Shown: positions 43,112 to 52,593, counted from the first letter of the stretch. The stretch is DNA of 64,000 nt from Streptomyces sp. ITFR-16 (GCF_031844705.1 NZ_CP134610.1:91093-155092); one strand, 5' to 3'. Notes: generated from the letters alone by a model not told the origin. Made by a program: numbers and translations.

Positions 43112-44629
43112 GTGCACGGGGAACGCCCGATACGGGCACAGGTGGCTGTCGTCGGCGGCGGCCCCGTCGGCATGCTCCTCGCGGCCGAACTCGCCGGGTA
43201 CGGAGTCGACACCGTGCTCGTCGAGCCCAGGGACACCGTCTCCGAGCAGCCCAGAGCGACCACCCTGCACGCCCGCGCGGTCCAGTCCCTGGCCCGCCGA
43301 GGCCACCTGCCCGGCCCGGAGACGCCCCGCGCCGGGACTCCGTCCTCCGGTGCCTTCCACTTCGCGGGCCTGCCCGGCCTGGTCATCACCGCTCCCCCGC
43401 ACGAGCCCGAACCGATCCTCAAGTGCGCCCAGGCCGAACTGGAACGGCACTTCGAGACCCGGGCACACAAGGCAGGGGCCCGCATCCTGCGCGGCCACCG
43501 CGTGACCGGCCTCGACCAGGACGGGGCCGGGGTACGGATCACGGCCGAGGACCCGCAGGGCGCCGAGATCCTTCTCCACGCCGCGTACGCGGTCGGCGCG
43601 GACGGCGCCCGCAGCACGGTCCGCGCCCTGGCCGGCATCGCGTCCGACACCTTCCCGGCAACCGTCTCCGCGCTCGCGGCGACCGTCACCCTGGCGGACC
43701 CGGAAGACATCCCCAAGGGCTGGCACCGCACCCCGCGCGGCTGGATCGTGGCCAAGCGGGACGACCGGGGCAGGACCCATCTGCGCACCCTGAACTGCGC
43801 AGGCCCCCACCCCGACCGGCAACAGCCGCCCACGCTCGACGAACTGCGCCGCGAGGTCGCCCGGATCGCCGGCCGCGACATCGAGATGGACGCACCGCTC
43901 TGGCTCAGCCGCTTCAGCGACTTCGCCCGGCTGGCCCGGGCCTTCGGCCGGGGACGGGTCCTCCTGGCGGGGGACTCCGCGCACATGCACTTCCCGATCG
44001 GCGGCCAGGGCCTCAGCACCGGAGTCCTCGACGCGCTGAACCTGAGCTGGAAGCTCGCACTCACCGTCCGCGGAGCGGCGAGCCCGGACCTTCTCCGCAC
44101 CTACGACCTGGAGCGCAGGCCGCTGGCCCGGCGCGTCATCGACGGCACCCAGGCCCAGCTCGCCATGATGCGCTCCGGCCCCGAACCCGAGGCGCTGCGC
44201 AACGTGTTCACCGGTCTGCTGGCGACCGACCGGGCGAGCGGCTACCTCAGCGGCCTGATCAGCGCACAGGACACGCTCCTGCCCGACCCCACCGGAAACG
44301 CCGGCGAGGCTGCGGGCACCTTCCTCGGCAACACCGTGCTCACCACGGATGACGGCGAGACCGACGTCATCGGGCTGCTGCGCGGAGGCGAGGGAAAGCC
44401 GCTCCTGCTGCTCCTGGGCAACGGCGAGGGCGCCGACCGCCACAGGGAGGCCGCCAGGGGCTGGGAGGGGACCCTGCGCACCGTCACGGCCCGCCCCACC
44501 CCCGAAGTGCCGTACGAGGCACTGCTGCTGCGCCCCGACGGCTACATCGCCTGGGTGCCGGGCGGCTGCGTCCTGGCGGACGCGCTGGCGGCGTACTGCG
44601 TCAGGAACGCGCCTGCGAGGCTTCCTTGA
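43112..44629 (+). CDS. FAD-dependent aromatic-ring monooxygenase (PgaE/MtmOIV class)
   Basis: 505 residues. FAD motif GGGPVGM near residue 15, DG motif (VGADGARSTVR) at ~160, GD motif (LLAGDSAHMHFPIGGQGLST) at ~290 and a thioredoxin-like C-terminal domain (~390-505), as in aromatic polyketide hydroxylases. GTG start chosen because GGGGAGG lies 9 bp upstream. An ARE-like site controls it, so it may be part of GBL signal synthesis or an outlying tailoring gene. Longer upstream frame overlaps the DUF6009-like gene and is rejected. Confidence 0.9.
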   Translation: MHGERPIRAQVAVVGGGPVGMLLAAELAGYGVDTVLVEPRDTVSEQPRATTLHARAVQSLARRGHLPGPETPRAGTPSSGAFHFAGLPGLVITAPPHEPEPILKCAQAELERHFETRAHKAGARILRGHRVTGLDQDGAGVRITAEDPQGAEILLHAAYAVGADGARSTVRALAGIASDTFPATVSALAATVTLADPEDIPKGWHRTPRGWIVAKRDDRGRTHLRTLNCAGPHPDRQQPPTLDELRREVARIAGRDIEMDAPLWLSRFSDFARLARAFGRGRVLLAGDSAHMHFPIGGQGLSTGVLDALNLSWKLALTVRGAASPDLLRTYDLERRPLARRVIDGTQAQLAMMRSGPEPEALRNVFTGLLATDRASGYLSGLISAQDTLLPDPTGNAGEAAGTFLGNTVLTTDDGETDVIGLLRGGEGKPLLLLLGNGEGADRHREAARGWEGTLRTVTARPTPEVPYEALLLRPDGYIAWVPGGCVLADALAAYCVRNAPARLP

Positions 44630-44655
44630 GCACCGGCGACGGGACTACCCCGCTC

Positions 44656-45327
44656 TCAGCTCGCGGTCTCCAGGACGTCCCGCATCTCCGCCGCCTCCAG
44701 GGCCTCCGCGTACACCTTCATGCCCCGGCCCTCGGACAGGTCCAGAGAGGCCAGGACGGACGGCACCACCGCGCTGGGCAGCAGATGCCGCAGCAGAGCC
44801 GCGACCCGCACCCCCAGGTCGCCGTACTCGCAGATGGCCTGGGACATGGACTGGACACCCGCGAAGGCGCCCACGATGACGTCCGCCGTCTCGACCGGCG
44901 AGATGTGCGGCAGCAGCTCCCCCTGGGCCTGCGCCTGCTGGAGCAGATCGAGCCCGACCTCGCTCCAGCGCAGGAACGGCCCGCTGCGGTCCAGACTCTG
45001 CGTCAGCTGGTCCATCGTCAGCCGCACACCCGCACGCACCATGGGATCGGTCTGCAGCCGGTAGGCGTGCAGCACCACGACGTCCACGATCTCCTGCACC
45101 TTGGAGGGGCGGGGCGGAACGATGATCCGCTGGTCCTGCTCGGCAAGGACGCCCTGGGCCAGGTCTTCCTTCGAATGGAAGTGGAAGTACAGGGCCCCCT
45201 TGGTGACTCCCGCCTCGGTGAGGATCTGGGAGATGGTGGCCGCTTGGTACCCCTGCTCCTCGAAGATCTTGGCCGCTGCCGCAAGGATCGTCTGACGGGT
45301 ACGGATGGCCCGTAGCTGCTCTGCCAC
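44656..45327 (-). CDS. scbR: ScbR-like gamma-butyrolactone receptor
   Basis: 223 residues. The TetR HTH carries the receptor signature (QLRAIRTRQTILAAAAKIFE, QILTEAGVTKGALYFHFHSK). The ligand domain has VRAGVRLTMDQL and a Trp (PFLRWSEVGLDLL) at the position of the conserved pocket Trp of CprB, consistent with real ligand binding. It should repress its own gene, the adjacent reductase and ARE-bearing genes in the window. Divergent from the NmrA-like gene with an ARE between. Confidence 0.92.
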   Translation of the reverse strand: MAEQLRAIRTRQTILAAAAKIFEEQGYQAATISQILTEAGVTKGALYFHFHSKEDLAQGVLAEQDQRIIVPPRPSKVQEIVDVVVLHAYRLQTDPMVRAGVRLTMDQLTQSLDRSGPFLRWSEVGLDLLQQAQAQGELLPHISPVETADVIVGAFAGVQSMSQAICEYGDLGVRVAALLRHLLPSAVVPSVLASLDLSEGRGMKVYAEALEAAEMRDVLETAS

Positions 45328-45371
45328 TCTGCCTCCTCCCTCCTCAGGGTGGTCGAACGTCGGGAGGTCGG

Positions 45372-45400
45372 TAAAGAAACCGTCCAGTTCGTATATTACA
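45372..45400. promoter_or_regulatory. ARE-like operator between scbR and reductase
   Basis: TAAAGAAACCGTCC followed by AGTTCGTATATTACA lies 45 bp upstream of scbR and 57 bp upstream of the reductase, the standard place for a receptor autoregulatory site. Confidence 0.6.
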
Positions 45401-45456
45401 GGCTGGCCCCCTCTCCCGTCCCGACCGGGGAAATGTCAGCCGGGATAGGGAAAACC

Positions 45457-46302
45457 ATGATCCTTGTCACTGGTGCCACCGGAACCGTCGGACGGGAAGT
45501 GCTCCGCAGACTCCCCGCCGACCTGGCCGTCCGCATCATGGCCCGGGACCCCGCACGCGTCACCGGCGCCCCCTCGGCCGCCGAGACCGTCCACGGCGAC
45601 TTCACCGACCCGGCCTCGCTCACAAGCGCCCTGCAAGGGGTGCACACAGCCCTTCTGGTCACCAACCCCGACGGGGACGACGACAGACGCTTCCTGGACC
45701 CCGCACGCGCCGCCGGCGTACGGCACGTGGTGAAACTCTCGGCGGCCGCGGTCGCCGACCCCGGGGCCCAGGACCTGATCACCCGTCGCCAGCGCCACAA
45801 CGAGGACCTGTTGCGCGGCTCCGGCATGCACTGGACACTGCTGCGCCCCCGCGCCTTCATGTCCAACACCCTCTCCTGGGCCCGGTCCATCCGCACGGAC
45901 GGCGTCGTACGCGCCCTGTACGGGACATCCGTCAACGCCTGCGTGGACCCGCGCGACGTCGCGGAGATCGCCGCCCGTGCCCTCACCGAGCCCGGCCACG
46001 AGGGCAGGGCCCACACCCTGACCGGTCCGGAGCCGCTCGGCGCGGCCGACCAGACGGCCCTGCTCGCCGAGCTCCTCGGCCGGCCGCTGCGCTTCGAGGA
46101 ACTGACCCCGCACCAGGCACGGGCCGCCCTGGGCGCCCGCTACCCGGCGGAGATCGCCGACGCCCTCCTGGAAAGCGCGGAGCGTCAGCGGGCGGGCTCC
46201 AAGACCACAGTGGACGCCACACTCCCCCACCTGCTCGGCCGCCCCGCCCGCACCTTCCGCACCTGGGCCCACGACCACCTGGACGCGTTCGCCGGCCTGT
46301 GA
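45457..46302 (+). CDS. NmrA-like NAD(P)-binding reductase, possibly GBL biosynthetic
   Basis: 281 residues. Rossmann start MILVTGATGTVGREVLRRL with the GATGTVG motif; the active-site region (VVKLSAAAVADPG) lacks a YxxxK, as in the NmrA subfamily. ATG 45457 is chosen over 45433 because the latter has no free ribosome site. Divergent pairing with an ScbR homologue recalls scbR-scbB arrangements, where ScbB-type reductases finish the butyrolactone; that role is inferred. Confidence 0.85.
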   Translation: MILVTGATGTVGREVLRRLPADLAVRIMARDPARVTGAPSAAETVHGDFTDPASLTSALQGVHTALLVTNPDGDDDRRFLDPARAAGVRHVVKLSAAAVADPGAQDLITRRQRHNEDLLRGSGMHWTLLRPRAFMSNTLSWARSIRTDGVVRALYGTSVNACVDPRDVAEIAARALTEPGHEGRAHTLTGPEPLGAADQTALLAELLGRPLRFEELTPHQARAALGARYPAEIADALLESAERQRAGSKTTVDATLPHLLGRPARTFRTWAHDHLDAFAGL

Positions 46303-46890
46303 GCGCCACGGCTTCGGTCCCTCCCCTTCAGTCCCTTCTTCGGTCCCTCCCACAAACCCGCAGGTCAGAGACGTGCAACGAATTCTGCACAGGGTCTCAA
46401 GGGACTGAAGGGACTCAACTTCCCTGTTCCAGTCATTACATGTGCGCGCGTATGCGCACGCGCGAAACAAAGCCCTGTATTCCTGAGCCGTTCATAACTG
46501 CGACTTCTGAGTCCCTTCAGTCCCTCGAAACAGCACCTCAACCCGGCTGACCTGCGCTTTTGCATGAGGGACCAAAGAGGGACCAAAAAGCCCCGGACCC
46601 TTCGGTCCCTCCGCCCGGTCCCCGGGCCACCACCACGACACGCCCGGCCGCCGACCACCTTCGCGAAACCGGGTTCCGGGCGACTCCCGCCAAACTCCCC
46701 AGGTGGCAAAGGGACTGAAGGGACCCAAGCCCGGGAAGAGTCTCACCCCGCCCGGGGTGGCTGCTGTAGGCTCTGAGCCGATTGGAAAACTCAGTCCCTT
46801 CAGTCCCTCTGCCCGGCAACGGAAACGCTGTGACCTGGCCTTTCGGAAGAGGGACTGACCCCCTGTTGGCCCTCGGCAAGGACGATCAGC
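46303..46890. repeat. Iteron region 2 / candidate origin (AGTCCCT type)
   Basis: A 588-bp gene-less region with AGTCCCTTCAGTCCCT at 46510-46525 and 46793-46808, inverted AGGGACTGAAGGGACT at 46400-46415, AGGGACTGAAGGGACC at 46710-46725, and several single units from 46330. The inverted pair encloses alternating purine-pyrimidine sequence (GTGCGCGCGTATGCGCACGCGCG). The layout copies region 1 with each half-site changed by one base. Confidence 0.75.
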
Positions 46891-47973
46891 GTGCCGCGTC
46901 AAAGCGAGACCAGTGGTGCCCGCCAGCCGGCCGCCACGAGTCCCTACGACGTCGCCCGCTGGTGCGCGGGCAACGGCTGGCCAGTCCACCCCCTGGCCGC
47001 AGGCCGCAAGACCCCCGCCGGCAACTGCCCGGCCTGCCGCGAGGAACCTCACCGCCCCGCCGAATGCCCCTGCCTCCCCGCGGGCAAGTGGTGCCACGGC
47101 TTCCACGCGGCGACCACCGACCCGGCCCTGCTGGCCTCCTGGTGGGGCGAGCACCCCACGTTCGGCGTCGGCGTCTCCTGCGGCCCCGCAGGCCTCCTCG
47201 TACTCGACATCGACGCCCACAGCGCCGAAGTCCCCCACCGCGACCGGCTCCTGCCCGGCATCCCCATCCACGAGGACGTCAACCTGGCAGGCCTCGCCTC
47301 AGGATTCGACACCCTCGCCCTGCTGGCGGCACTCCGTGGCCGGCCCAATCCGGCGGACGACACCACCACCCTGCGCGTCCGCACCCCGTCCGGCGGGCTC
47401 CACGTCTGGTACCGCACACCCCCCGAAGGACCGCGCTACCGCTCCTCCGTCGGCTCCAGCCCCAAGGTCGCCCTCGCCTGGCAGGTCGACGTCCGGGCCA
47501 CCGGCGGATACATCGTGACCCCCTCCACCCGCACCCCCGCCGGGACCTACACCCCCCTCGGCACGGAGCGGTTCCCCGCACTCCTCCCCGACTGGCTCGC
47601 CGCCGAACTCCACCGCACCGGCCACCCGATGAACCCCCCGGCCGAGCCCGCCCCGGTCCCCTCCCCGCGTACCGCGACCGCACGCGTGACCGGCCGCCGC
47701 GCCCACAGACTCCTCGAACCCCTGCTGGCCGAGGTCCAGGCCTGCGCGGCCGCGGCCGAAGGCACCGCCTTCACCGAAAAGCTGAACCGCGCCGCCTACA
47801 CGGCAGGTGGCCTGATCGCCTCCGGCCACCTCACCGAGACCCAGGCACGCGACCTGCTCACCACCGCAGCCGACACCGCCCGCCCGCACCGCAGCAGACA
47901 CAGCCTCACCGTCATCGCCTCTGCCCTGTCCGCCGGCGCCGCCCGGCCGCTCCATCCCAAAGGACGCCCATGA
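46891..47973 (+). CDS. Bifunctional DNA primase/polymerase (prim-pol) 2
   Basis: 360 residues from GTG 46891 (AAGGACGATCAGC upstream). Asp106/Asp108 (LVLDIDAHS), SGGLHVWY and WQVDVRATGGYIV give an intact primase core; Cys/His cluster CPACREEPHRPAECPC. The same architecture as prim-pol 1, with long identical blocks. Overlaps the helicase gene by 4 bp. Confidence 0.92.
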   Translation: MPRQSETSGARQPAATSPYDVARWCAGNGWPVHPLAAGRKTPAGNCPACREEPHRPAECPCLPAGKWCHGFHAATTDPALLASWWGEHPTFGVGVSCGPAGLLVLDIDAHSAEVPHRDRLLPGIPIHEDVNLAGLASGFDTLALLAALRGRPNPADDTTTLRVRTPSGGLHVWYRTPPEGPRYRSSVGSSPKVALAWQVDVRATGGYIVTPSTRTPAGTYTPLGTERFPALLPDWLAAELHRTGHPMNPPAEPAPVPSPRTATARVTGRRAHRLLEPLLAEVQACAAAAEGTAFTEKLNRAAYTAGGLIASGHLTETQARDLLTTAADTARPHRSRHSLTVIASALSAGAARPLHPKGRP

Positions 47974-49544
47974 GCAGCGCCGACAGCACCCCACGCTTCG
48001 ACGCCACTGCCGCAGCACAGCAGATGCTCGCCCTCGACGTGCACACGTCCCGGCCCGGGCTGCCCGCGCAGCAGACCGCCACCGCCGACGTCCAGGACCC
48101 GCCGGCACAGGAACAAGAAGGCCGCCTCCCCGCACTGCTCACCGACCGGGGCAACGCCAAGCTGTTCGCGATGATGTTCGGCGACCAGTTCCGCCACGTC
48201 GAAGGACTCGGCTGGTACCACTGGGACCAGTACCGCTGGAAGCGCACCGGCGGCGAGAAGGCCGCCGTCTGGGCGGCGGGCGACCTGGCCGAGCAGATGC
48301 CCGCCACCGACCCCACCGGCCGGTTCACCGACCGCGAGCTCGCCTCCCACCGCCGCCGCTCCATGTCCACCCCCGGAATCAAGGCCCTCCTCACCCAGGC
48401 CAAGGCCTCCCCCGCGCTCGCCCTCGATCCGGACGTCCTGGACGGAGACCCGTACGCCCTCTGCACCCCCGCAGGCGTCGTCGACCTCCACACCGGGCAC
48501 CTCCACAAGCCCGACCCCGAAGCCGACATGCACTCCCGGGCCACGAGCGTCGCCCCCGAAGCGACCCCCACCCCGCGCTGGCACCGCTTCCTCCACGACA
48601 CCTTCGGCGACGACGCCAAGGGCGAGGAGACCATCCACTTCCTCCACCTGCTCCTCGGCTACTCCGTCACCGGCGACGTCGGCGCCCAGGTCCTGCCCTT
48701 CCTCTACGGCACTGGCGCCAACGGCAAGTCGGTGCTGCTGGACGTCATGACGCAGATCCTCGGCGACTACGCCCAGGCCGCCCCGCCCGGCTTCCTCATG
48801 GAGAAGGGCAAGTTCTCCGAGCACTCCACCGAGCTCACCGAACTCCACGGCCGGCGCATCGTCGTCTGCTCCGAACTCAAGCCGAACGACAAGTTCGACG
48901 AATCCCGGGTCAAGCTACTGACCGGCGGCGACCGCATCATGGCCCGCCGCATGCGCCAGGACTTCTTCAGCTTCAACCCCACCCACAAGCTCTGGCTGCT
49001 CGGCAACCACCGCCCCGAAGTCGGCACCGGCGGCCACGCCTTCTGGAGACGGATCCGCCTCATCCCCTTCGAGCGCGTCGTCCCGGCCGCCCGCAAGATC
49101 GACAACCTGGCCAAGGAACTCGTCCAGAGCGAGGGCCCCGGCATCCTCCAGTGGCTCATCGAGGGCGCCAAGCTCTACCTCGCCACCCGCGACCCGCTGG
49201 ACGGACCGGCCACCGTCCGCAGCGCCACCGCCGCCTACGCCACCACCGAGGACCACATCGGCCGCTTCCTCGCCGAGTGCTGCACCACCGCCACCCCCGA
49301 CCGGGGCACCGACCGCGCCCCGGGAGACCTCCGGGTCGAACAGGGCCTGCTGTACGCGACGTACAGCAGCTGGTGCAGCGCGGGCGAAGGCATCCGTCCC
49401 GCGACGGCCCGCGCCTTCGCCACCCGGGTCCGCCAGGAACTCGCCCTCGCCTCACCCGCCGACATGATGAAGTCCAGCGGCAAGAAGTACTACCCGGGCC
49501 TCGGCCTTCTCACCGACGAAGACTCCCGGACCGGCCATGCCTGA
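47970..49544 (+). CDS. Phage/plasmid primase-helicase (D5/P4 type) 2
   Basis: 524 residues from ATG 47970. Walker A YGTGANGKS, LHGRRIVVCSEL, LWLLGNHRPEVGTGG and terminal YYPGLGLLTDEDS mirror helicase 1. Contains a short insertion near the C-terminus (TPDRGTDRAPGDLR). Coupled to prim-pol 2. Replicates a module with its own iterons; both modules appear intact. Confidence 0.92.
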   Translation: MSSADSTPRFDATAAAQQMLALDVHTSRPGLPAQQTATADVQDPPAQEQEGRLPALLTDRGNAKLFAMMFGDQFRHVEGLGWYHWDQYRWKRTGGEKAAVWAAGDLAEQMPATDPTGRFTDRELASHRRRSMSTPGIKALLTQAKASPALALDPDVLDGDPYALCTPAGVVDLHTGHLHKPDPEADMHSRATSVAPEATPTPRWHRFLHDTFGDDAKGEETIHFLHLLLGYSVTGDVGAQVLPFLYGTGANGKSVLLDVMTQILGDYAQAAPPGFLMEKGKFSEHSTELTELHGRRIVVCSELKPNDKFDESRVKLLTGGDRIMARRMRQDFFSFNPTHKLWLLGNHRPEVGTGGHAFWRRIRLIPFERVVPAARKIDNLAKELVQSEGPGILQWLIEGAKLYLATRDPLDGPATVRSATAAYATTEDHIGRFLAECCTTATPDRGTDRAPGDLRVEQGLLYATYSSWCSAGEGIRPATARAFATRVRQELALASPADMMKSSGKKYYPGLGLLTDEDSRTGHA

Positions 49545-49667
49545 CCCATGCGCCCGGCGCACCACCGCCGGTCCGGCCTACCATGAATACGGTGCCCCCA
49601 CCCGGGAACGTGCTCACACCCACCCCGGCCCTCTCCCGGCCGGCCGAAAGACAAAGGGGCTGCAGCC

Positions 49668-50051
49668 ATGAGCTCGCTGCTGAACGAGAGCGACCTCCAC
49701 CACGAGAACGCCGTGGTCTGGCTGGAGAACCCCGACAACCTCGACTACGTACGCCAGGCCCTCGACAAGACCGCCCGCCGCCGGGGCAAGCCCCGCTACG
49801 AGCGGGACGGACGCATGGTCGGCTACACCGAACTCGAGGCGCACACCGAAGCCGACCCCGACAGCGGCCTCCACCTGCGCCGGGTCTTCTTCCTCCTCCC
49901 CCACGACCGCGACGCCGACCCGGACGGCCCGTACCACGAGGGAGCCCCGGGCGAAGCGGTCGACCCCAGCACCATCCAGCCCAAGCGCGTGGGCGACAAG
50001 ACCCCCCGCTCGCAACGCGGCCTGGCCGCAGCGATAGACGCCGGGAACTGA
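49668..50051 (+). CDS. Small conserved replicon protein (DUF6009-like) 2
   Basis: 127 residues. VVWLENPDNLDYVRQALDKT, RRGKPRYERDGRMVGYTELE and RRVFFLLPHDRDADPDGPYH align with the protein at 42649-43038. Unlike that gene it is 123 bp from the helicase stop. Function unknown. Confidence 0.75.
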   Translation: MSSLLNESDLHHENAVVWLENPDNLDYVRQALDKTARRRGKPRYERDGRMVGYTELEAHTEADPDSGLHLRRVFFLLPHDRDADPDGPYHEGAPGEAVDPSTIQPKRVGDKTPRSQRGLAAAIDAGN

Positions 50052-50071
50052 CGACGGGTGGGGGTGGGGGG

Positions 50072-50090
50072 ATTATTACGGCGTAATAAT
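50072..50090. repeat. AT-rich 19-bp palindrome, copy 1 (candidate parS)
   Basis: ATTATTACGGCGTAATAAT, arms ATTATTACG/CGTAATAAT around a single base, extended here by G5/C5 flanks. First of five copies, all between 50.07 and 53.18 kb around parAB. Confidence 0.7.
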
Positions 50091-50142
50091 CCCCCCCCCC
50101 CCACCCGCTTCTCCGGACGGCCCGACGGCTCTCCGACGACGA

Positions 50143-50161
50143 ATTATTACGGCGTAATAAT
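50143..50161. repeat. AT-rich 19-bp palindrome, copy 2 (candidate parS)
   Basis: ATTATTACGGCGTAATAAT, 71 bp after copy 1, about 140 bp upstream of parA. Confidence 0.7.
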
Positions 50162-50304
50162 CGAGGCGCAGCGCTCACCCACGCCCTCAGGCCACCCCAA
50201 GCCGCCCTCCCCTGCCCTCCACCCGCTCTCCACTTAGACTCGACGCTCACTCAACTAACGTGTCGGACCCGAAAAGGATCACCGATGTTAGTAAGGTGTC
50301 CGTC

Positions 50305-51543
50305 ATGACTTCGCCCTCCCCCGGCGACCGCGAGAAGGTCGTCTCCAAGCTGCCCTCGGTGCTGCAGCAGGACCTGAAGATCCGGGCCGCCCAGCACAAC
50401 ATCGATATCCAGCACGCCGTCGAGGCCGGTATCGAGGCCTGGCGGAGGCTCGGCTCCAACCTCTCCCCCATCGACACCGCCGGCGCCAAGTCCTTCTCCA
50501 CCTTCCTCCCCGACGGACAGTGGGACGGATTCCGTACGGACTGTGCGTCCCGCGGTGTCTCCCTCATCCAAGGACTCGCCCAGTCCGTGATGATGTGGCT
50601 CGAGACGAACCCGGCGCCCACCCTCGTACGTCCCGAGCACCCCAAGCGCATCATCACCTGCAACCAGAAAGGCGGCGTCGGCAAGACCGCCATCGCCGCC
50701 GGCACCGGCGAAGCCCTCGCCGAGGACGCCGACGCCCTTCACCCCGTCCGCATCTCCAAGCACTTCGCGGCCGCCCTGTCCGAGGACGAAGAGCCCTCGC
50801 CCCTCGACTACGAAGACCTCCCCGGCCTCGGCCTGCGCGTCCTCCTCGTCGACTTCGACCCGCAGTGCCACCTCACCAAGCAGCTCGGCCACCAGCCGCT
50901 GCCCATCGAGGGCGACAGCCTCACCAAGCACATGGCAGGCGAGGCCAAGGGCCAACTCTCCGACCTCGTCGTGCCGATCGAGGACCCCCGCTTCGGCGAC
51001 CGCCTGCACCTCCTGCCCGCCTGCACCGACGCCTTCCTCCTGGACGTCAAGCTGTCCGGGGTCCGCGCCCGCGAAGCAGCCCTGGAACGAGCCCTGTCCG
51101 CCATCGAGGCCGACTACGACGCCGTCATCATCGACTGCCCGCCCAGCCTCGGCCTGAGCATGGACGCAGCCGCGTACTACGGCCGCCGCCGCCAGGGCGA
51201 AGCCCCCGGGAACTCCGGCGTACTCGTCGTCGTCCAGGCCGAGGACAGCTCCGCCGACGCCTACGGACTCCTCACCTCCCAGATCGAGGACCTCCGCAAC
51301 GACATGCACCTCGAACTCGACTACCTCGGCATCGTCGTGAACCACTACGACGCCCGCCGCGGCTACATCGCCACCTCCTCCCTCAGCTCCTGGATGGACA
51401 TAAAGGATCCGAGGGTCGTGGGCGTCATCGGAGACCTCAAGGAGCAGAAGGAGGCGGTACGCGTGAAGCAGCCCCTGCTCGCCTACTCCCCCCGCTGCGA
51501 CCAGGCCGTCGGCATGCGCGCGCTCGCCCGGGAGATCTCATGA
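50305..51543 (+). CDS. parA: ParA-family partition ATPase
   Basis: 412 residues from ATG 50305 (TAAGGTGTCC upstream); GTG 50260 would add 15 residues. An N-terminal DNA-binding-like region (~1-105, with LKIRAAQHNIDIQHAVEAGI) precedes the deviant Walker A KGGVGKT (122-128), VLLVDFDPQCH, YDAVIIDCPPS (Walker B). The long N-terminal domain and an insertion (~150-165) resemble type Ia plasmid ParA. Overlaps parB by 4 bp. Segregates the replicon. Confidence 0.93.
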   Translation: MTSPSPGDREKVVSKLPSVLQQDLKIRAAQHNIDIQHAVEAGIEAWRRLGSNLSPIDTAGAKSFSTFLPDGQWDGFRTDCASRGVSLIQGLAQSVMMWLETNPAPTLVRPEHPKRIITCNQKGGVGKTAIAAGTGEALAEDADALHPVRISKHFAAALSEDEEPSPLDYEDLPGLGLRVLLVDFDPQCHLTKQLGHQPLPIEGDSLTKHMAGEAKGQLSDLVVPIEDPRFGDRLHLLPACTDAFLLDVKLSGVRAREAALERALSAIEADYDAVIIDCPPSLGLSMDAAAYYGRRRQGEAPGNSGVLVVVQAEDSSADAYGLLTSQIEDLRNDMHLELDYLGIVVNHYDARRGYIATSSLSSWMDIKDPRVVGVIGDLKEQKEAVRVKQPLLAYSPRCDQAVGMRALAREIS

Positions 51544-52568
51544 CCAAGGCATCCCGGCTCGGCACCGGCTCCTCGTTCGGCCAGACCCAGTCCATCAGCG
51601 CCCGCCGCGCCGCGATCAACGAGGTGTCCGCGGCCCCCACCGAGGGAGCCCCTCCCCCGGTCAAGCTGCCCGTCGACGTCATCAGCCTCAACCCGGACAA
51701 TCCGAGGTCCGACCTCGGCGACCTCACCGACCTCGGCCTCAGCCTCCGCGACCACGGCCAGAAGACCGCCATCAGCATCATGGGCCGGTTCGCCTATCTC
51801 GAAGGCAACCCCGGCCGCGAGGACGACCTCGAACCCGGCACCAAGTACGTCGTCATCGACGGCAACTCCCGCCTCGCGGCATCGCGCGAAGTCGGCCTCA
51901 CCGAGATCAAGGTGATGCTCGACGACGACCTCGGCAGCAACCCCGACGAGATACTGGAATCGGCCCTCGTCGCCAACATCCACCGCCAGGAGCTCAACCA
52001 CCTCGACGAGGCCAGGGCCCTCGAACAGCTGCTGAGGATCCACGGCACCCAAGAGGCCCTGGCCGCCCGCCTCCACCGCTCCCAGGGCTGGGTCTCACAG
52101 CGGCTCGCCCTGCTGACCCTGACACCGTCCCTCAAGGAGAAGCTCCAGTCCGGCGAGGAATCCGCGGCCACCCTCCGCCAGGTCGGCAAGAAGAAGCCGG
52201 AGGAACAGGAAGCCCACCTCCAGCTCCTGAAGGCCAGCAAGGCCAGCAAGGCCAGGAAGCCCCACGCACCCAAGCAACCGCCGGCCGGCTCACCGAAGAC
52301 CGAGGAGCCCGGGGCACCCGCCGAACCCGCCGATTATTACGGCGTAATAATGCGGGACGCCGAAGATCTCCCCCAGCAACGCTCGGACGGCACCAACGGC
52401 ACCCCCGCCCGACTGCCCTCGACGGACCCCCACACCCTCTCCGACCTCATCATCGCCCAGCTCGACGTACCCACCCGCCGAAAGCTGACGGAGCTGCTCG
52501 TCGACTACAAGATCGAGGAATCGAAGCGGATGAGGGCAGCGAAGACCCCGGCTCCCGAAACCAAGTGA
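51540..52568 (+). CDS. parB: ParB-family centromere-binding protein
   Basis: 342 residues. ParB N-terminal domain (VDVISLNPDNPRSDLGDL, YVVIDGNSRLAA, NIHRQELNHLDEARALEQLL) followed by the HTH (GTQEALAARLHRSQGWVSQRL at ~165-185) and a C-terminal dimerisation tail (IIAQLDVPTRRKLTELLVD). A candidate parS palindrome lies inside the gene, encoding DYYGVIM, so the linker codons are shaped by a DNA site. Confidence 0.93.
   Translation: MTKASRLGTGSSFGQTQSISARRAAINEVSAAPTEGAPPPVKLPVDVISLNPDNPRSDLGDLTDLGLSLRDHGQKTAISIMGRFAYLEGNPGREDDLEPGTKYVVIDGNSRLAASREVGLTEIKVMLDDDLGSNPDEILESALVANIHRQELNHLDEARALEQLLRIHGTQEALAARLHRSQGWVSQRLALLTLTPSLKEKLQSGEESAATLRQVGKKKPEEQEAHLQLLKASKASKARKPHAPKQPPAGSPKTEEPGAPAEPADYYGVIMRDAEDLPQQRSDGTNGTPARLPSTDPHTLSDLIIAQLDVPTRRKLTELLVDYKIEESKRMRAAKTPAPETK
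52333..52351. repeat. AT-rich 19-bp palindrome, copy 3, inside parB
   Basis: ATTATTACGGCGTAATAAT within the parB frame, in the unstructured linker between HTH and C-terminal domain. Confidence 0.7.
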
Positions 52569-52593
52569 CCCCGGCCGACCGGCCGTCGAAGAG

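Noticed and set aside
45433..45456. Upstream ATG for the NmrA-like protein
   Set aside because: GGGGAA lies directly against it, with no spacing; the Rossmann strand begins at the ATG at 45457.
39996..52568. Integrated conjugative element of AICE type
   Set aside because: Prim-pol and ParAB can occur in AICEs, but no integrase, excisionase, FtsK-like Tra protein or att repeat is seen; tap/tpg and telomere hairpins favour a linear replicon.
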